Below, one piece after another: positions 25,623-33,317 of a DNA stretch of 64,000 nucleotides (position 1 is the first letter of the stretch; every line of letters begins with the position of its first letter). Location of the stretch: the NCBI GenBank assembly GCA_964487255.1, contig CAZAQV010000005.1:186001-250000 (forward strand). Direction: 5' to 3'. Source of the DNA: CAZAQV01 sp964487255. Its GTDB lineage: Bacteria; Myxococcota_A; Polyangia; Polyangiales; CAZAQV01. The notes under the pieces were generated by a model. It was not told where the DNA came from. It did no database searches and saw only the letters and a program-made list of their open reading frames with translations. The position numbers were made by a program, and so were the translations under genes.

Positions 25623-26920
25623 TGACTCGCTTTGGCCAACTTGCTTGCATACTCGCGCTGCTAAGTGCGTGTAACCCATTTTCCTTTCACGACCTCGAAG
25701 ACCAAGCGCCCGTGCGTTCGTACTCGGCAGATCAGGCGGAGTTTGGTCAGCAAATCGCCGTTTACACCGACTCGGTCGAAAAAGAGACGTGGGTTGCCGT
25801 GTCTTCCAATCGCGTGAGTCGTTACCAGGTCTATCAGTTTTTCGGCGGCGGGAACTACATCTTCCCGGAGGGGCGAGAAGGCTGCGCAACTTGCGATTCG
25901 CGTGGCGACTTTGATGTGGGTTCACTTGGTTTTGCGGCGGTCTCGATGGCAACCGAGGGCAGCGAGTTTTGTGTTGCGACACCTTTCAATGGAACGACGA
26001 ACGGCCAGCCTGAGACGGGGATTTCCATCGACTGTGACATCGAGATCCCCTGCGGTGTCGACCCGACGGGTAACCCGGTGGAGGTCGATCGCTGCAACTT
26101 CAAGAACACGGTATCCCTCTCCGCGGGAGCGGCCGTGACGACGGTGTTTGGTGACGCGCGAACGTATGCGCAACTGCTGATCAGCGACCCCAAGACGGGA
26201 CCGTACTTGTTTCGGCTGACGGAACGCACGGTTGCTCCAGTCGATTTTTCCGGGATGACGCCGGGCGACGGTTTCGGCGAAGAGATGGTAGCCAAAGCAC
26301 AAGGGACGGGAACTCGCCTGGCTGCTTCGCAGGGAAATCAGGTCCACGTTGCCGACCTTGGCGTAAGCGGCGCAACCTCTCTTGGCTGTCTCGATGTTGG
26401 GGACGATGTGCGCTCCCTCGCATGGATCAACGATAGCGTCGCCGTCGGAACAAAAGACAATGTGAGCGTCTACCCCATGTCTTCTTTTACGACGCCGTGC
26501 TCCGGCGCAACGCTGCCCGGCATTACATGCGCGGACTTGCCGAGAGACTCGTATTCGGGCGAGGTGTCATGCGCAGCACTTGGCGAAGCGGTCGGCGCAG
26601 CAGACGTCGATGGTGACGGCAGCCAAGAACTCATCCTCGGAGCGCCGCTCAGCGATCTCGGTAGCTTCAAGTCCGCGGGTGCGGTCTATGTTGTCCCGGA
26701 CGAAGGCGCATCGGTGGCCGATGCCGTCGTGCTCGTCGACGCCGATCCAAAGATTAATCAGCGTCTCGGCGAGGCCGTTGCAGGCGTGCCTGTCTATCCT
26801 GCGTCGGGCGCGCGTGAAGAGATTGCGGCGGGTGCGCCGGGTGGTCGAAACTGGCGACTTTTTCTTTGCTCCGGTCTGCCCGGAGACGATGCTGATGCCA
26901 GCAAGCAGTGCGCGCAGTAG
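25622..26920 (+). CDS. FG-GAP repeat lipoprotein
   Basis: Predicted lipoprotein of 432 residues: leader ending LALLSAC, lipid Cys17. The body is beta-rich. Near residue 320-355 an FG-GAP/integrin-like repeat is clear (GAADVDGDGSQELILGAPLSDLGSF), with the DxDGDG calcium loop; other blades look degenerate. Such beta-propeller proteins sit on the cell surface and bind ligands or polysaccharide. A cysteine-rich stretch (CATCDSRGDFD, CDIEIPCGVD, CNFKN) suggests disulfides. It overlaps the preceding PEGA/TPR gene start-to-stop (TAATG), indicating co-translation. An 18-bp tandem repeat begins at its last codons. Confidence 0.8.
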   Translation: MTRFGQLACILALLSACNPFSFHDLEDQAPVRSYSADQAEFGQQIAVYTDSVEKETWVAVSSNRVSRYQVYQFFGGGNYIFPEGREGCATCDSRGDFDVGSLGFAAVSMATEGSEFCVATPFNGTTNGQPETGISIDCDIEIPCGVDPTGNPVEVDRCNFKNTVSLSAGAAVTTVFGDARTYAQLLISDPKTGPYLFRLTERTVAPVDFSGMTPGDGFGEEMVAKAQGTGTRLAASQGNQVHVADLGVSGATSLGCLDVGDDVRSLAWINDSVAVGTKDNVSVYPMSSFTTPCSGATLPGITCADLPRDSYSGEVSCAALGEAVGAADVDGDGSQELILGAPLSDLGSFKSAGAVYVVPDEGASVADAVVLVDADPKINQRLGEAVAGVPVYPASGAREEIAAGAPGGRNWRLFLCSGLPGDDADASKQCAQ

Positions 26921-26968
26921 CGAACGCCCGATCAGTAGCGAACGCCCGATCAGTAGCGAACCCCTGAT
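26915..26968 (+). repeat. Three tandem 18-bp repeats at the stop of the FG-GAP gene
   Basis: The unit cagtagcgaacgcccgat occurs exactly at 26915-26932 and 26933-26950 and with two changes at 26951-26968. The gene ends on the TAG of the first copy, and because the unit is a multiple of 3 each copy carries an in-frame TAG. Probably replication slippage. Confidence 0.9.
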
Positions 26969-27188
26969 CGGTGCCAAAGCGAAGCGAAGCTCCTGATCCG
27001 CCGGCTCTTATTTGTGAGCGAACTCACACAACGAGAGACTTCGCACAGCTTCCGAGACTCATCTTATTGAAATCACGAGGCTAAGTGCGAAGAAGAAAAG
27101 TGCGCAAACTTGGTACACACCTCTTGAATGGTGTACGAAAGTTGCATATTGTCCCCGCTGTGCTGGCGGGAACTACAGAGGGCGTGTG

Positions 27189-28295
27189 ATGGGAAGCAGT
27201 AAGCAAGTTTGGGTTTTGGGAGGCATGATGTTGGTCGCGTGCTCACCGGACGGTAGTGCGAACGACCCTGCGGGCAGTTTGGTCGGTGTGCCCGACACCA
27301 CCGAGATGGGTGACGAGGGACCCAAGAAAGTGGAAAACCCCAGCTTCGACAACAGCACCAACGACACGAAAGAACCGGGGACATCGACCAATGTGTGCGA
27401 ACAGGTCCAGGTTGTTGCGGAGCGAGAGGTTGCCAACGTGATGGTGCTCCTCGATCGCTCCGGGAGCATGTACGCACCGGGCGGCTTTTTCACAGCTGAG
27501 GTTGACAAGTGGACGCCCGCCGTCAACGCGGTCAACAGCGCTGTTGGAGCGCGCTCGGAGAGCATTGCGTTTGGCTTGATGAAGTTCGGCACAGGCGAGG
27601 GCTGTGATCCCGGACAAGTCGACGTCATGCCCCAGGTGGGGTCCAGCCCCATGGTGAACGAATCTCTTCGCGGTCGACCTGTCGACATTACCGGCGGTAT
27701 GACGCCCACCGCAGAGAGCTTGGCTGCCGCGGGCGAAGCGATGGCTACGATGGACGGCGACAGCTACATCTTGCTCGTGACCGATGGTGCTCCAAACTGC
27801 AACGACGAGGCAGGGCTCGGTGGCGAGTGCACGTGTCCGGGTGGCATTTGTGACTACTGGGAGCAGTGCCTCGACGACAACCGCACGGTCAAGACGATCG
27901 AAAGCTTGGCCCAAAACGGCGTGAAGACGTTCGTGATCGGCTACGACACGGGCGGACTGACAGATGTTCTCAACCGGATGGCTATTGCCGGCGACACCGG
28001 TTCCTCGCAGTACATTGCCGTCAACGATCAGAGTTCGCTGTCGGATGCACTTGAGTCGTTGACGAGCCAGGTCGCATCGTGCAGTTACGAGCTTGAGAAC
28101 GTTCCTTCTGACATTCGCTACGTGAGTGTCAAGCTTGGGGGAGAGCAGATCGACCACGAGTCGATCGCAACCGACGGCGGTTGGCGGCTCGACGGCAACA
28201 AGGTCGAAATCCTCGGTGGCGACTGCGAGACACTCCAGGCGCAAGATGTGGCCAAGATCGACATCACCGTCGAGTGCGAACTCGTCCTGCGCTAG
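27189..28295 (+). CDS. von Willebrand A-domain lipoprotein
   Basis: Predicted lipoprotein of 368 residues, leader ending LVAC with lipid Cys18. After a Thr/Asn/Asp-rich spacer a vWA domain begins near residue 78: the metal-ion site DRSGSM has Asp89, Ser91 and Ser93, and VTDGAPN lies about 110 residues later. A cysteine-rich loop (CTCPGGICDYWEQC) interrupts the domain. ATG at 27189 has GAGGG six bases upstream; a GTG three bases earlier is possible but badly spaced. Function unknown; vWA lipoproteins generally mediate metal-dependent surface adhesion. The start lies 267 bp after the previous gene. It ends convergently with serC. Confidence 0.88.
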   Translation: MGSSKQVWVLGGMMLVACSPDGSANDPAGSLVGVPDTTEMGDEGPKKVENPSFDNSTNDTKEPGTSTNVCEQVQVVAEREVANVMVLLDRSGSMYAPGGFFTAEVDKWTPAVNAVNSAVGARSESIAFGLMKFGTGEGCDPGQVDVMPQVGSSPMVNESLRGRPVDITGGMTPTAESLAAAGEAMATMDGDSYILLVTDGAPNCNDEAGLGGECTCPGGICDYWEQCLDDNRTVKTIESLAQNGVKTFVIGYDTGGLTDVLNRMAIAGDTGSSQYIAVNDQSSLSDALESLTSQVASCSYELENVPSDIRYVSVKLGGEQIDHESIATDGGWRLDGNKVEILGGDCETLQAQDVAKIDITVECELVLR

Positions 28296-28308
28296 AGTGA
28301 CACAGGCG

Positions 28309-28325
28309 GACAGTTCTTGGCTGTC
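28309..28325. terminator. Hairpin between convergent vWA and serC genes
   Basis: GACAG (28309-28313) and CTGTC (28321-28325) can pair around a seven-base loop in the 38-bp gap between two convergent stops. A weaker outer pairing gtgaca/tgtcac also exists. There is no clear U-tract, so the call rests on position and symmetry. Confidence 0.35.
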
Positions 28326-28333
28326 ACAAGCTA

Positions 28334-29425
28334 TCAGTTGGCGGCTTTGAACTTCTTCATGAAGTCGACAAGCTTGTCGATGTTGGACGGCTCCATGGCG
28401 TTGTACATCGAGATTCGGATGCCGCCGACGCTGCGATGACCCTTGGTGCCGTACATGTGGTTCGCGTCGGCCTCGGCGACGAACTTCTTCTCAAGGCCTT
28501 CGTTGGGTAAGCGAAAGACCACGTTCATGACCGAGCGAGAGTCCTCGGCAATGGGGCAGCGGTAGAAGTCGGCCTCTTCGTTGAGGTAGCCATAGAGGTT
28601 TTTTGCCTTCTCTCGGTTGCGCGTTTCCATTGCGCTGAGACCACCCTGGTCTTTGACCCACTGCATGGTCTTGCCAACCATATAGATCGCAAAGGTCGGC
28701 GCGGTGTTCTGCAGCGAGTCGCCTTCGAGGATGGTCTGGTAGCGGAAGATCTTAGGGATGGAACCCGCCGCACCGGCGCTCTCGATGAAAGCCTTCTTGG
28801 CCAAGATGACGGTGACACCCGCAGGGCCCATGTTCTTTTGTGCGCCAGCATAGATGAAGTCGAACTTCGAGACGTCGATGGGCCGCCAGCCGATGTCGCT
28901 CGACATGTCGGCGACCAGCGGTGTGCTGCCTGCGTCAGGAAAGCTGTGGTACTGCGTGCCTGCAATGGTGTTGTTGCTCGTGATGTGCAGGTACTTCGCA
29001 TTGGCGTCGCGTTTGTAGTCCGCCTCTTTAGGAATGTAGGTGAACTCTTTGTCGGCTGAGCTGGCAACCTCATTGCCCTTGGCGACAATGTTGGCTTCGC
29101 CGATGGCCTTTTTGCTCCACGAGCCCGTGTTGACGTAGTCGGCGCTTTGTCCGTCGCCGAGAAAGTTCATGGGAAGGAGCGCGAACTGTGCGGTCGCACC
29201 GCCTTGCATGAAGAGCACCTCGTGGGTGTCAGGAACCGCGAAGAGCTCTTTGATGAGCGCCTTGGTGTTGGCGTGGACGGCCGCATATTCTTTGCCGCGG
29301 TGGCTCAGCTCCACGATCGAGCAGCCGCTTCCCTCAAAGTCGAGAAACTCCTTTTGCACGGACTCAAGAGCCGAAAGAGGGAGGGTTGCGGGACCTGCGC
29401 TGAAGTTGATGGCTCGATTGCTCAT
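28334..29425 (-). CDS. serC: Phosphoserine aminotransferase
   Basis: PLP enzyme of 363 residues that converts 3-phosphohydroxypyruvate to phosphoserine in serine biosynthesis and acts in pyridoxal biosynthesis. Family features: NFSAGPATLP at the N-terminus, MQGGATAQF around 73-81 (PLP phosphate binding), HITSNNTIAGTQ at 147-158, and the PLP lysine Lys197 in AGAQKNMGPAG; HRSVGGIRISMYNA is near the C-terminus. The ATG at 29425 is preferred over an upstream one that adds ten unconserved residues. Divergent from gltX with 91 bp between starts. No other ser genes nearby. Confidence 0.95.
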   Translation of the reverse strand: MSNRAINFSAGPATLPLSALESVQKEFLDFEGSGCSIVELSHRGKEYAAVHANTKALIKELFAVPDTHEVLFMQGGATAQFALLPMNFLGDGQSADYVNTGSWSKKAIGEANIVAKGNEVASSADKEFTYIPKEADYKRDANAKYLHITSNNTIAGTQYHSFPDAGSTPLVADMSSDIGWRPIDVSKFDFIYAGAQKNMGPAGVTVILAKKAFIESAGAAGSIPKIFRYQTILEGDSLQNTAPTFAIYMVGKTMQWVKDQGGLSAMETRNREKAKNLYGYLNEEADFYRCPIAEDSRSVMNVVFRLPNEGLEKKFVAEADANHMYGTKGHRSVGGIRISMYNAMEPSNIDKLVDFMKKFKAAN

Positions 29426-29516
29426 GGCGCGAATCGTAAGGCCAGCGGGTGGCAATGTCGATTGGCAATTCTACCTTCTAGCGCGAGCGGATCATCCGCG
29501 TTAGACAGCCAGAGCT

Positions 29517-30974
29517 ATGACGGAACTACGGACGCGCTTCGCCCCTTCGCCGACCGGCTATCTGCACATCGGCGGTGCCCGAACGGCACTCTACAATTGG
29601 CTCTGGACGAGGCAAAACGGCGGTACATTCGTGCTTCGGGTGGAAGATACCGACACCGAGCGCAACAGCGAAGAGAGCGTGAGAGCGATCTTCGAAGCAC
29701 TGGAGTGGCTCGGGCTCGATTGGGACGAAGGCCCGCAGGCGGACGGTTCGGTAACGGGCGCGTACGGACCGTACTTTCAGGCCGAGCGCCAAGACATTTA
29801 TTGGGAGTACGCCGAGAGGCTCATCGCTTCGGGCCACGCCTATCGCTGCTACGCGGACAAGGACGAACTCGCTGCTGCGCGCGCGAAGCACAAGGCAGAG
29901 ACCGGCAAAGAAACCGGGTTTCGCTTCGCCAGTCCGTGGCGTGACCGCAACGCACCACATGAAGACGGCAAGCAGTACGTGGTGCGCTTCAAAGCGTCGG
30001 CTGAAGGCGCAACGACCTGGGACGACAAGATCAAGGGTCGCATCGAGGTGCAGCACAACACGCTGCAGGACTTTGTACTGATTCGCAGTAACCGGGTCCC
30101 GCTCTACAACTTTGCCTGTGCGGTCGACGATTTGACGATGCAGATCTCGCTCGTCGCGCGCGGTGATGACCACATGATCAACACGGCGCCGCAGATTTTG
30201 CTACACCGCGCGTTCGGCAACCAGCCGCCAGAGTTCGCGCACTTGCCGCTGATTCTTGCGCCGAGCGGAGGCAAGCTATCGAAGCGGCATGCCGCAGTCA
30301 GCGTGAGTGAGTACCGCGACATGGGGTATCTGCCCGACGGCGTGCTGAACTACTTGGTGCGGCTCGGTTGGTCCCACGGTGATCAAGAGATCTTTTCACG
30401 CCAGGAGCTTGTCGAGCTTTTCGGTTGGGATGCCGTCGGTCGAACCGGCGCCAAGTATGACGCGAAGAAGTTTGAGTATGTGCAGGCGGAGCATCTTCGA
30501 GCGCTGCCCGATGACGAGCTTGCGGTGCAAGCCGTGCCCTTCCTGGCAAGGAGAGGTCTTGAGGTGAAGGCCGATGACCCAACGCTGTTGGGTGCGATTC
30601 CGTATCTCAAGCCACGGGCAACCACTCTTGTCGACCTTGCAGATGGATTAGACTACTTCTTCCGCGATGAGCTCGTGTTCGAGGAGAAGGGAAAACGGAA
30701 GTTTCTTGTACCGGAACGAGCGGAGCTACTGAGCAAGCTGGGCGGCGTGGTCTCGGAGGTACAGCCCTTCGAAGTTGAACGACTGGAAAACACAGTCAAG
30801 GGATGGCTTGAGGCTGAGTCGCTGAAGATGAAAGACGTCGCGCAGGCAGCGCGCGTCGCGCTTACCGGACGCACGAAGAGCCCAGGGCTTTTCGAAGTGA
30901 TGGCGCTTCTCGGGCGCGAAAGAACCCTCTCGCGTCTTGAGCGTGGCGCTTCTATCGCCGCTGCGAATGGCTGA
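29517..30974 (+). CDS. gltX: Glutamyl-tRNA synthetase
   Basis: Class I aminoacyl-tRNA synthetase of 485 residues charging tRNA-Glu. The HIGH motif is HIGG at 17-20 in RFAPSPTGYLHIGG, and the KMSKS motif is KLSKR at about 251-255. DDLTMQISLVARGDDHM is the conserved catalytic-domain stretch, and DYFFRDEL lies in the anticodon-binding half. ATG start with a purine-rich leader. Only 6 bp separate it from the downstream CPBP protease gene, so they are probably one transcript. Whether it also charges tRNA-Gln cannot be told here. Confidence 0.96.
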   Translation: MTELRTRFAPSPTGYLHIGGARTALYNWLWTRQNGGTFVLRVEDTDTERNSEESVRAIFEALEWLGLDWDEGPQADGSVTGAYGPYFQAERQDIYWEYAERLIASGHAYRCYADKDELAAARAKHKAETGKETGFRFASPWRDRNAPHEDGKQYVVRFKASAEGATTWDDKIKGRIEVQHNTLQDFVLIRSNRVPLYNFACAVDDLTMQISLVARGDDHMINTAPQILLHRAFGNQPPEFAHLPLILAPSGGKLSKRHAAVSVSEYRDMGYLPDGVLNYLVRLGWSHGDQEIFSRQELVELFGWDAVGRTGAKYDAKKFEYVQAEHLRALPDDELAVQAVPFLARRGLEVKADDPTLLGAIPYLKPRATTLVDLADGLDYFFRDELVFEEKGKRKFLVPERAELLSKLGGVVSEVQPFEVERLENTVKGWLEAESLKMKDVAQAARVALTGRTKSPGLFEVMALLGRERTLSRLERGASIAAANG

Positions 30975-30980
30975 GGAATC

Positions 30981-31850
30981 ATGAGCGAACAGACCGGAAT
31001 GCTCAGCTTGCTCGCAGAGCTCCACCCCAAACGCTTCTTCCTTGAGACTTGGGTGCAGATGGACGAAGAGGCGCGCATCGAACGCGAAGCGAGGCGCGAG
31101 GTGGGCAAGGGCTATGACGTGCGGCCGCTTGTCGTCTTGTGTTTGGGGGCAGTCTGCCTGACCGCGATGGAGTATTGGGGAGGCTCGGCGCAGTTCTCTG
31201 CGCTCTTGAACTGGATCGATCCGCAACCGGACAAGGACAGCTGGATCTTCGATGCGCGCTACTCAAAGTTTTCGCGCTTGTTCGAGTTTTGCTGGTGGAG
31301 TGGTTGGCGTGTGCTCGGATACCTCGTGATTCCCGCGGCCAGTGTATGGATGATGCGTGGTCGACTTCGCGATTACGGTCTGAGCACCAAGGGATTTTGG
31401 TCGCACGCCTGGATCTACGGCCTTTCGTATTGCGTCGTGCTCGTGTGTGTCGTTGCCGTGTCGTACACCGAGGAGTTTTCAACCTACTACCCGTTCTACA
31501 AGCGAGCCTCGCGCTCTTGGTTCGATTTCATTGCATGGGAAATCCTATACGCCGCGCAGTTCTTTTCGCTTGAGTTTTTCTTTCGCGGCTACTGGCTTAA
31601 GGCATGCAAAACGATGATGGGCAGTCATGCGATCTTTGCGATGGTGGTGCCCTACTGCATGATCCACTACGGCAAGCCTGGCCTTGAAGCGCTTGGCGCA
31701 ATCATCGCCGGCGTCGTGCTCGGCACACTTGCGATGAAAACGCGCTCCATCTGGAGCGGCTTTCTTATCCACGTCTCTGTCGCCATCAGCATGGACGTGG
31801 CTGCGCTCCTGCAAACCGCGCATCTCCCCACCGAGTGGTGGCCCAACTAG
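30981..31850 (+). CDS. CPBP-family intramembrane metalloprotease-like protein
   Basis: Multi-pass membrane protein of 289 residues. About seven hydrophobic segments are visible. CPBP signatures: SLEFFFRGYW, matching the EExxxR motif but with Leu in place of the first Glu, then MIHYGKP with the first active-site His, and GFLIHVSV with the second His. Loss of the first Glu makes catalytic activity uncertain. The N-terminus is a charged cytoplasmic segment of 45 residues. It follows gltX within 6 bp. CPBP proteins in bacteria are linked to bacteriocin immunity or protein processing, and substrate cannot be deduced here. The following gene is a mobile element, so its 3' flank may be recent. Confidence 0.75.
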   Translation: MSEQTGMLSLLAELHPKRFFLETWVQMDEEARIEREARREVGKGYDVRPLVVLCLGAVCLTAMEYWGGSAQFSALLNWIDPQPDKDSWIFDARYSKFSRLFEFCWWSGWRVLGYLVIPAASVWMMRGRLRDYGLSTKGFWSHAWIYGLSYCVVLVCVVAVSYTEEFSTYYPFYKRASRSWFDFIAWEILYAAQFFSLEFFFRGYWLKACKTMMGSHAIFAMVVPYCMIHYGKPGLEALGAIIAGVVLGTLAMKTRSIWSGFLIHVSVAISMDVAALLQTAHLPTEWWPN

Positions 31851-31855
31851 GCATC

Positions 31856-31880
31856 TCAATTGTGGACAGTCCAGAATTGA
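31856..31880. repeat. REP-like palindrome, left copy
   Basis: 25-base near-perfect palindrome: arms tcaattgtggac and gtccagaattga around a single central base, with one G-G mismatch. It starts 6 bases after the CPBP stop and could also end that transcript. Confidence 0.85.
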
Positions 31881-31932
31881 AAGAACCTTACGTTCGTTCG
31901 CATCCAGGCCAGATTCTTGCCGACAATAGCGT

Positions 31933-32712
31933 GTGGCACGACCTCGTTATCTATTGGAAGGTGACTATCATCACGTCTATTTCTGCGGGGTCGACGGGAC
32001 CCCCGTTTTTCGCGACGCCCATGACCGGCGCACATTCCTAAGGTACTGGAGTGAGACCCCTGAGAGCCCAGAAGTTCTTCAGCTTGCTTGGGCCTTGCTG
32101 AGTACTCACGGGCACTACTTCCTAGGGGCGCCGATCGATCTGATATCGAAGCATCTCCATAGGGTGCTTGGCCGGTATGCAAGATGGTTCAACTGTCGCT
32201 GGGGGCGAAGCGGAGATCTATTCCAAGGCCGCTTCAAGTCGATCCCAGTCCGGAACAGTGAGTATGCGCGTACTCTGGTTAGATACATACTCTTGAACCC
32301 GGTAGGGGCGGGGCTTTGCTCGCTCACAGGTCTCGTGGACTATCCGTGGACGAATTTTCGAACCCTTTCCTCAAACAAGGGCTTTCCAAACGGTCCAGCT
32401 GAAGAGCAACTGCTAAGCCTTTTCGCGGTGAAACCAGAGCGTTTCATTTCAGAACTCATGTCTTGGCTCGGCGCTGCAACGAAACAGGGAAGTGCCAAAG
32501 AGGTGTTGTACGAGGCCTGTGTCCGACATCACGTTACCGGGAGCGAAGTGAGGGGTAGGAGCAAGAAGCCCGGGGCCGTAGCGGCTCGCGCAGAGGTCGC
32601 CTGGCGACTTGCTTCTGAGTTCGAATGGGCGCATCCGAATATCGCGAGGTACCTAAGGTGCTCCTGCAGCAGTGTGCATCGTTTCACCTTACGAAAGCGT
32701 CGCTCGCCCTGA
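31933..32712 (+). CDS. REP-associated tyrosine transposase (IS200/Y1-type)
   Basis: Single-strand DNA transposase-like protein of 259 residues. N-terminus MARPRYLLEGDYHHVYFCGVDGTPVF is typical of the family, HGH at about 59-61 is the metal-binding HUH-type motif, and GRYARWFNCRWGRSGDLFQGRFKS carries the likely catalytic Tyr and the GxLFQGRFK signature; YILLNPVGAGL follows. The C-terminal ~100 residues are less typical and include a helix-turn-helix-like end (NIARYLRCSCSSVHRF). Start is GTG. In known RAYT proteins the enzyme binds REP hairpins; two matching palindromes flank this gene. The gene looks intact, so mobility of its REPs is possible. Confidence 0.87.
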   Translation: MARPRYLLEGDYHHVYFCGVDGTPVFRDAHDRRTFLRYWSETPESPEVLQLAWALLSTHGHYFLGAPIDLISKHLHRVLGRYARWFNCRWGRSGDLFQGRFKSIPVRNSEYARTLVRYILLNPVGAGLCSLTGLVDYPWTNFRTLSSNKGFPNGPAEEQLLSLFAVKPERFISELMSWLGAATKQGSAKEVLYEACVRHHVTGSEVRGRSKKPGAVAARAEVAWRLASEFEWAHPNIARYLRCSCSSVHRFTLRKRRSP

Positions 32713-32720
32713 TCAATTTC

Positions 32721-32745
32721 TCAATTGTGGACTGTCCACAATTGA
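32721..32745. repeat. REP-like palindrome, right copy
   Basis: Perfect 25-base palindrome: 12-bp arms tcaattgtggac and gtccacaattga around one central T. It differs from the left copy at three positions. It lies 9 bp after the transposase stop and 7 bp before the convergent GFA stop, so it can also act as a bidirectional terminator. Confidence 0.9.
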
Positions 32746-32751
32746 GTTGTG

Positions 32752-33198
32752 TTAGCTGGCTGGGGTGAAGTGGAGGGTGCCGTAACGGTCGGCGTGGGCG
32801 CCGTGGCCGTGGTCGCGTGGGTGGTTGGCGCCGTCGAGGACCTCGACCTCGAGGATATCGAAGGGGCAAACATTCTCCAGGCATGCCACGTTGATGCCGT
32901 AGTGCTCGGGGTTGGAACGTCGTTGGTGGTGCGTGTAGATGCCGCAGCGCGAGCAGAAGTAGTGCTTCGCGGTGTTCGTGCCAAACTGGTAGAGCGAGAG
33001 TTCTGATTCGCCAGCGAGCAAGCGAAAGTCCGCGAGCAAAGCCGAGACGGCGATCGCGCCACGCATGCGACAGATGGAGCAGTTGCAGCGTCGTGCGGTG
33101 CCGAGACCATCGAGCAGGGTTACCTCAAAGCGAACGGCCCGGCAGTGGCAACTGCCCGGATGTGGCGCGCTGATTTTGATACCGCCTCGAACTTTCAT
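32752..33198 (-). CDS. GFA/CENP-V family zinc protein
   Basis: Cytoplasmic protein of 148 residues with the GFA fold. Zinc-binding cysteines are Cys17 and Cys19 (SCHC), Cys38, Cys40 and Cys43 (CNCSIC), and Cys82 and Cys85 (CSRC). ALLADFRLLAGESELSLYQF is the usual linker. Family members were originally described as S-hydroxymethylglutathione synthases, but many have other or unknown roles, so the substrate is not assigned. It stands alone, convergent with the transposase, with no glutathione-dependent formaldehyde pathway gene nearby. Confidence 0.88.
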   Translation of the reverse strand: MKVRGGIKISAPHPGSCHCRAVRFEVTLLDGLGTARRCNCSICRMRGAIAVSALLADFRLLAGESELSLYQFGTNTAKHYFCSRCGIYTHHQRRSNPEHYGINVACLENVCPFDILEVEVLDGANHPRDHGHGAHADRYGTLHFTPAS

Positions 33199-33317
33199 TC
33201 ACTGCGAACTACTGTGTCGCCGCCGTACACGTCAATGGCTGCCGCGTGAGCGGTCAGAGTGCGCATTTGCTCTACTCACTCCTGGTGATACCTTCACGGC
33301 TCTGGAGAGCGCCAATC

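Larger units (their letters stand above)
31856..32745. mobile_element. REP-associated transposase module (RAYT with flanking REP-like palindromes)
   Basis: The unit is a palindrome, a Y1/HUH transposase gene and a second palindrome. The two palindromes share 22 of 25 bases. Their closeness to the gene (53 bp before, 9 bp after) matches the known association of RAYT transposases with REP elements. It lies between a housekeeping operon and the GFA gene. Confidence 0.6.

Noticed and set aside
27100..27135. Sigma-54-like tggtac...ttga before the vWA lipoprotein gene
   Set aside because: The -12 element lacks the conserved GC, so it was not called.
33199..33317. Possible LexA site before uvrB
   Set aside because: GAACTACTGTGT matches only part of a GAAC-N4-GTTC box; not convincing.
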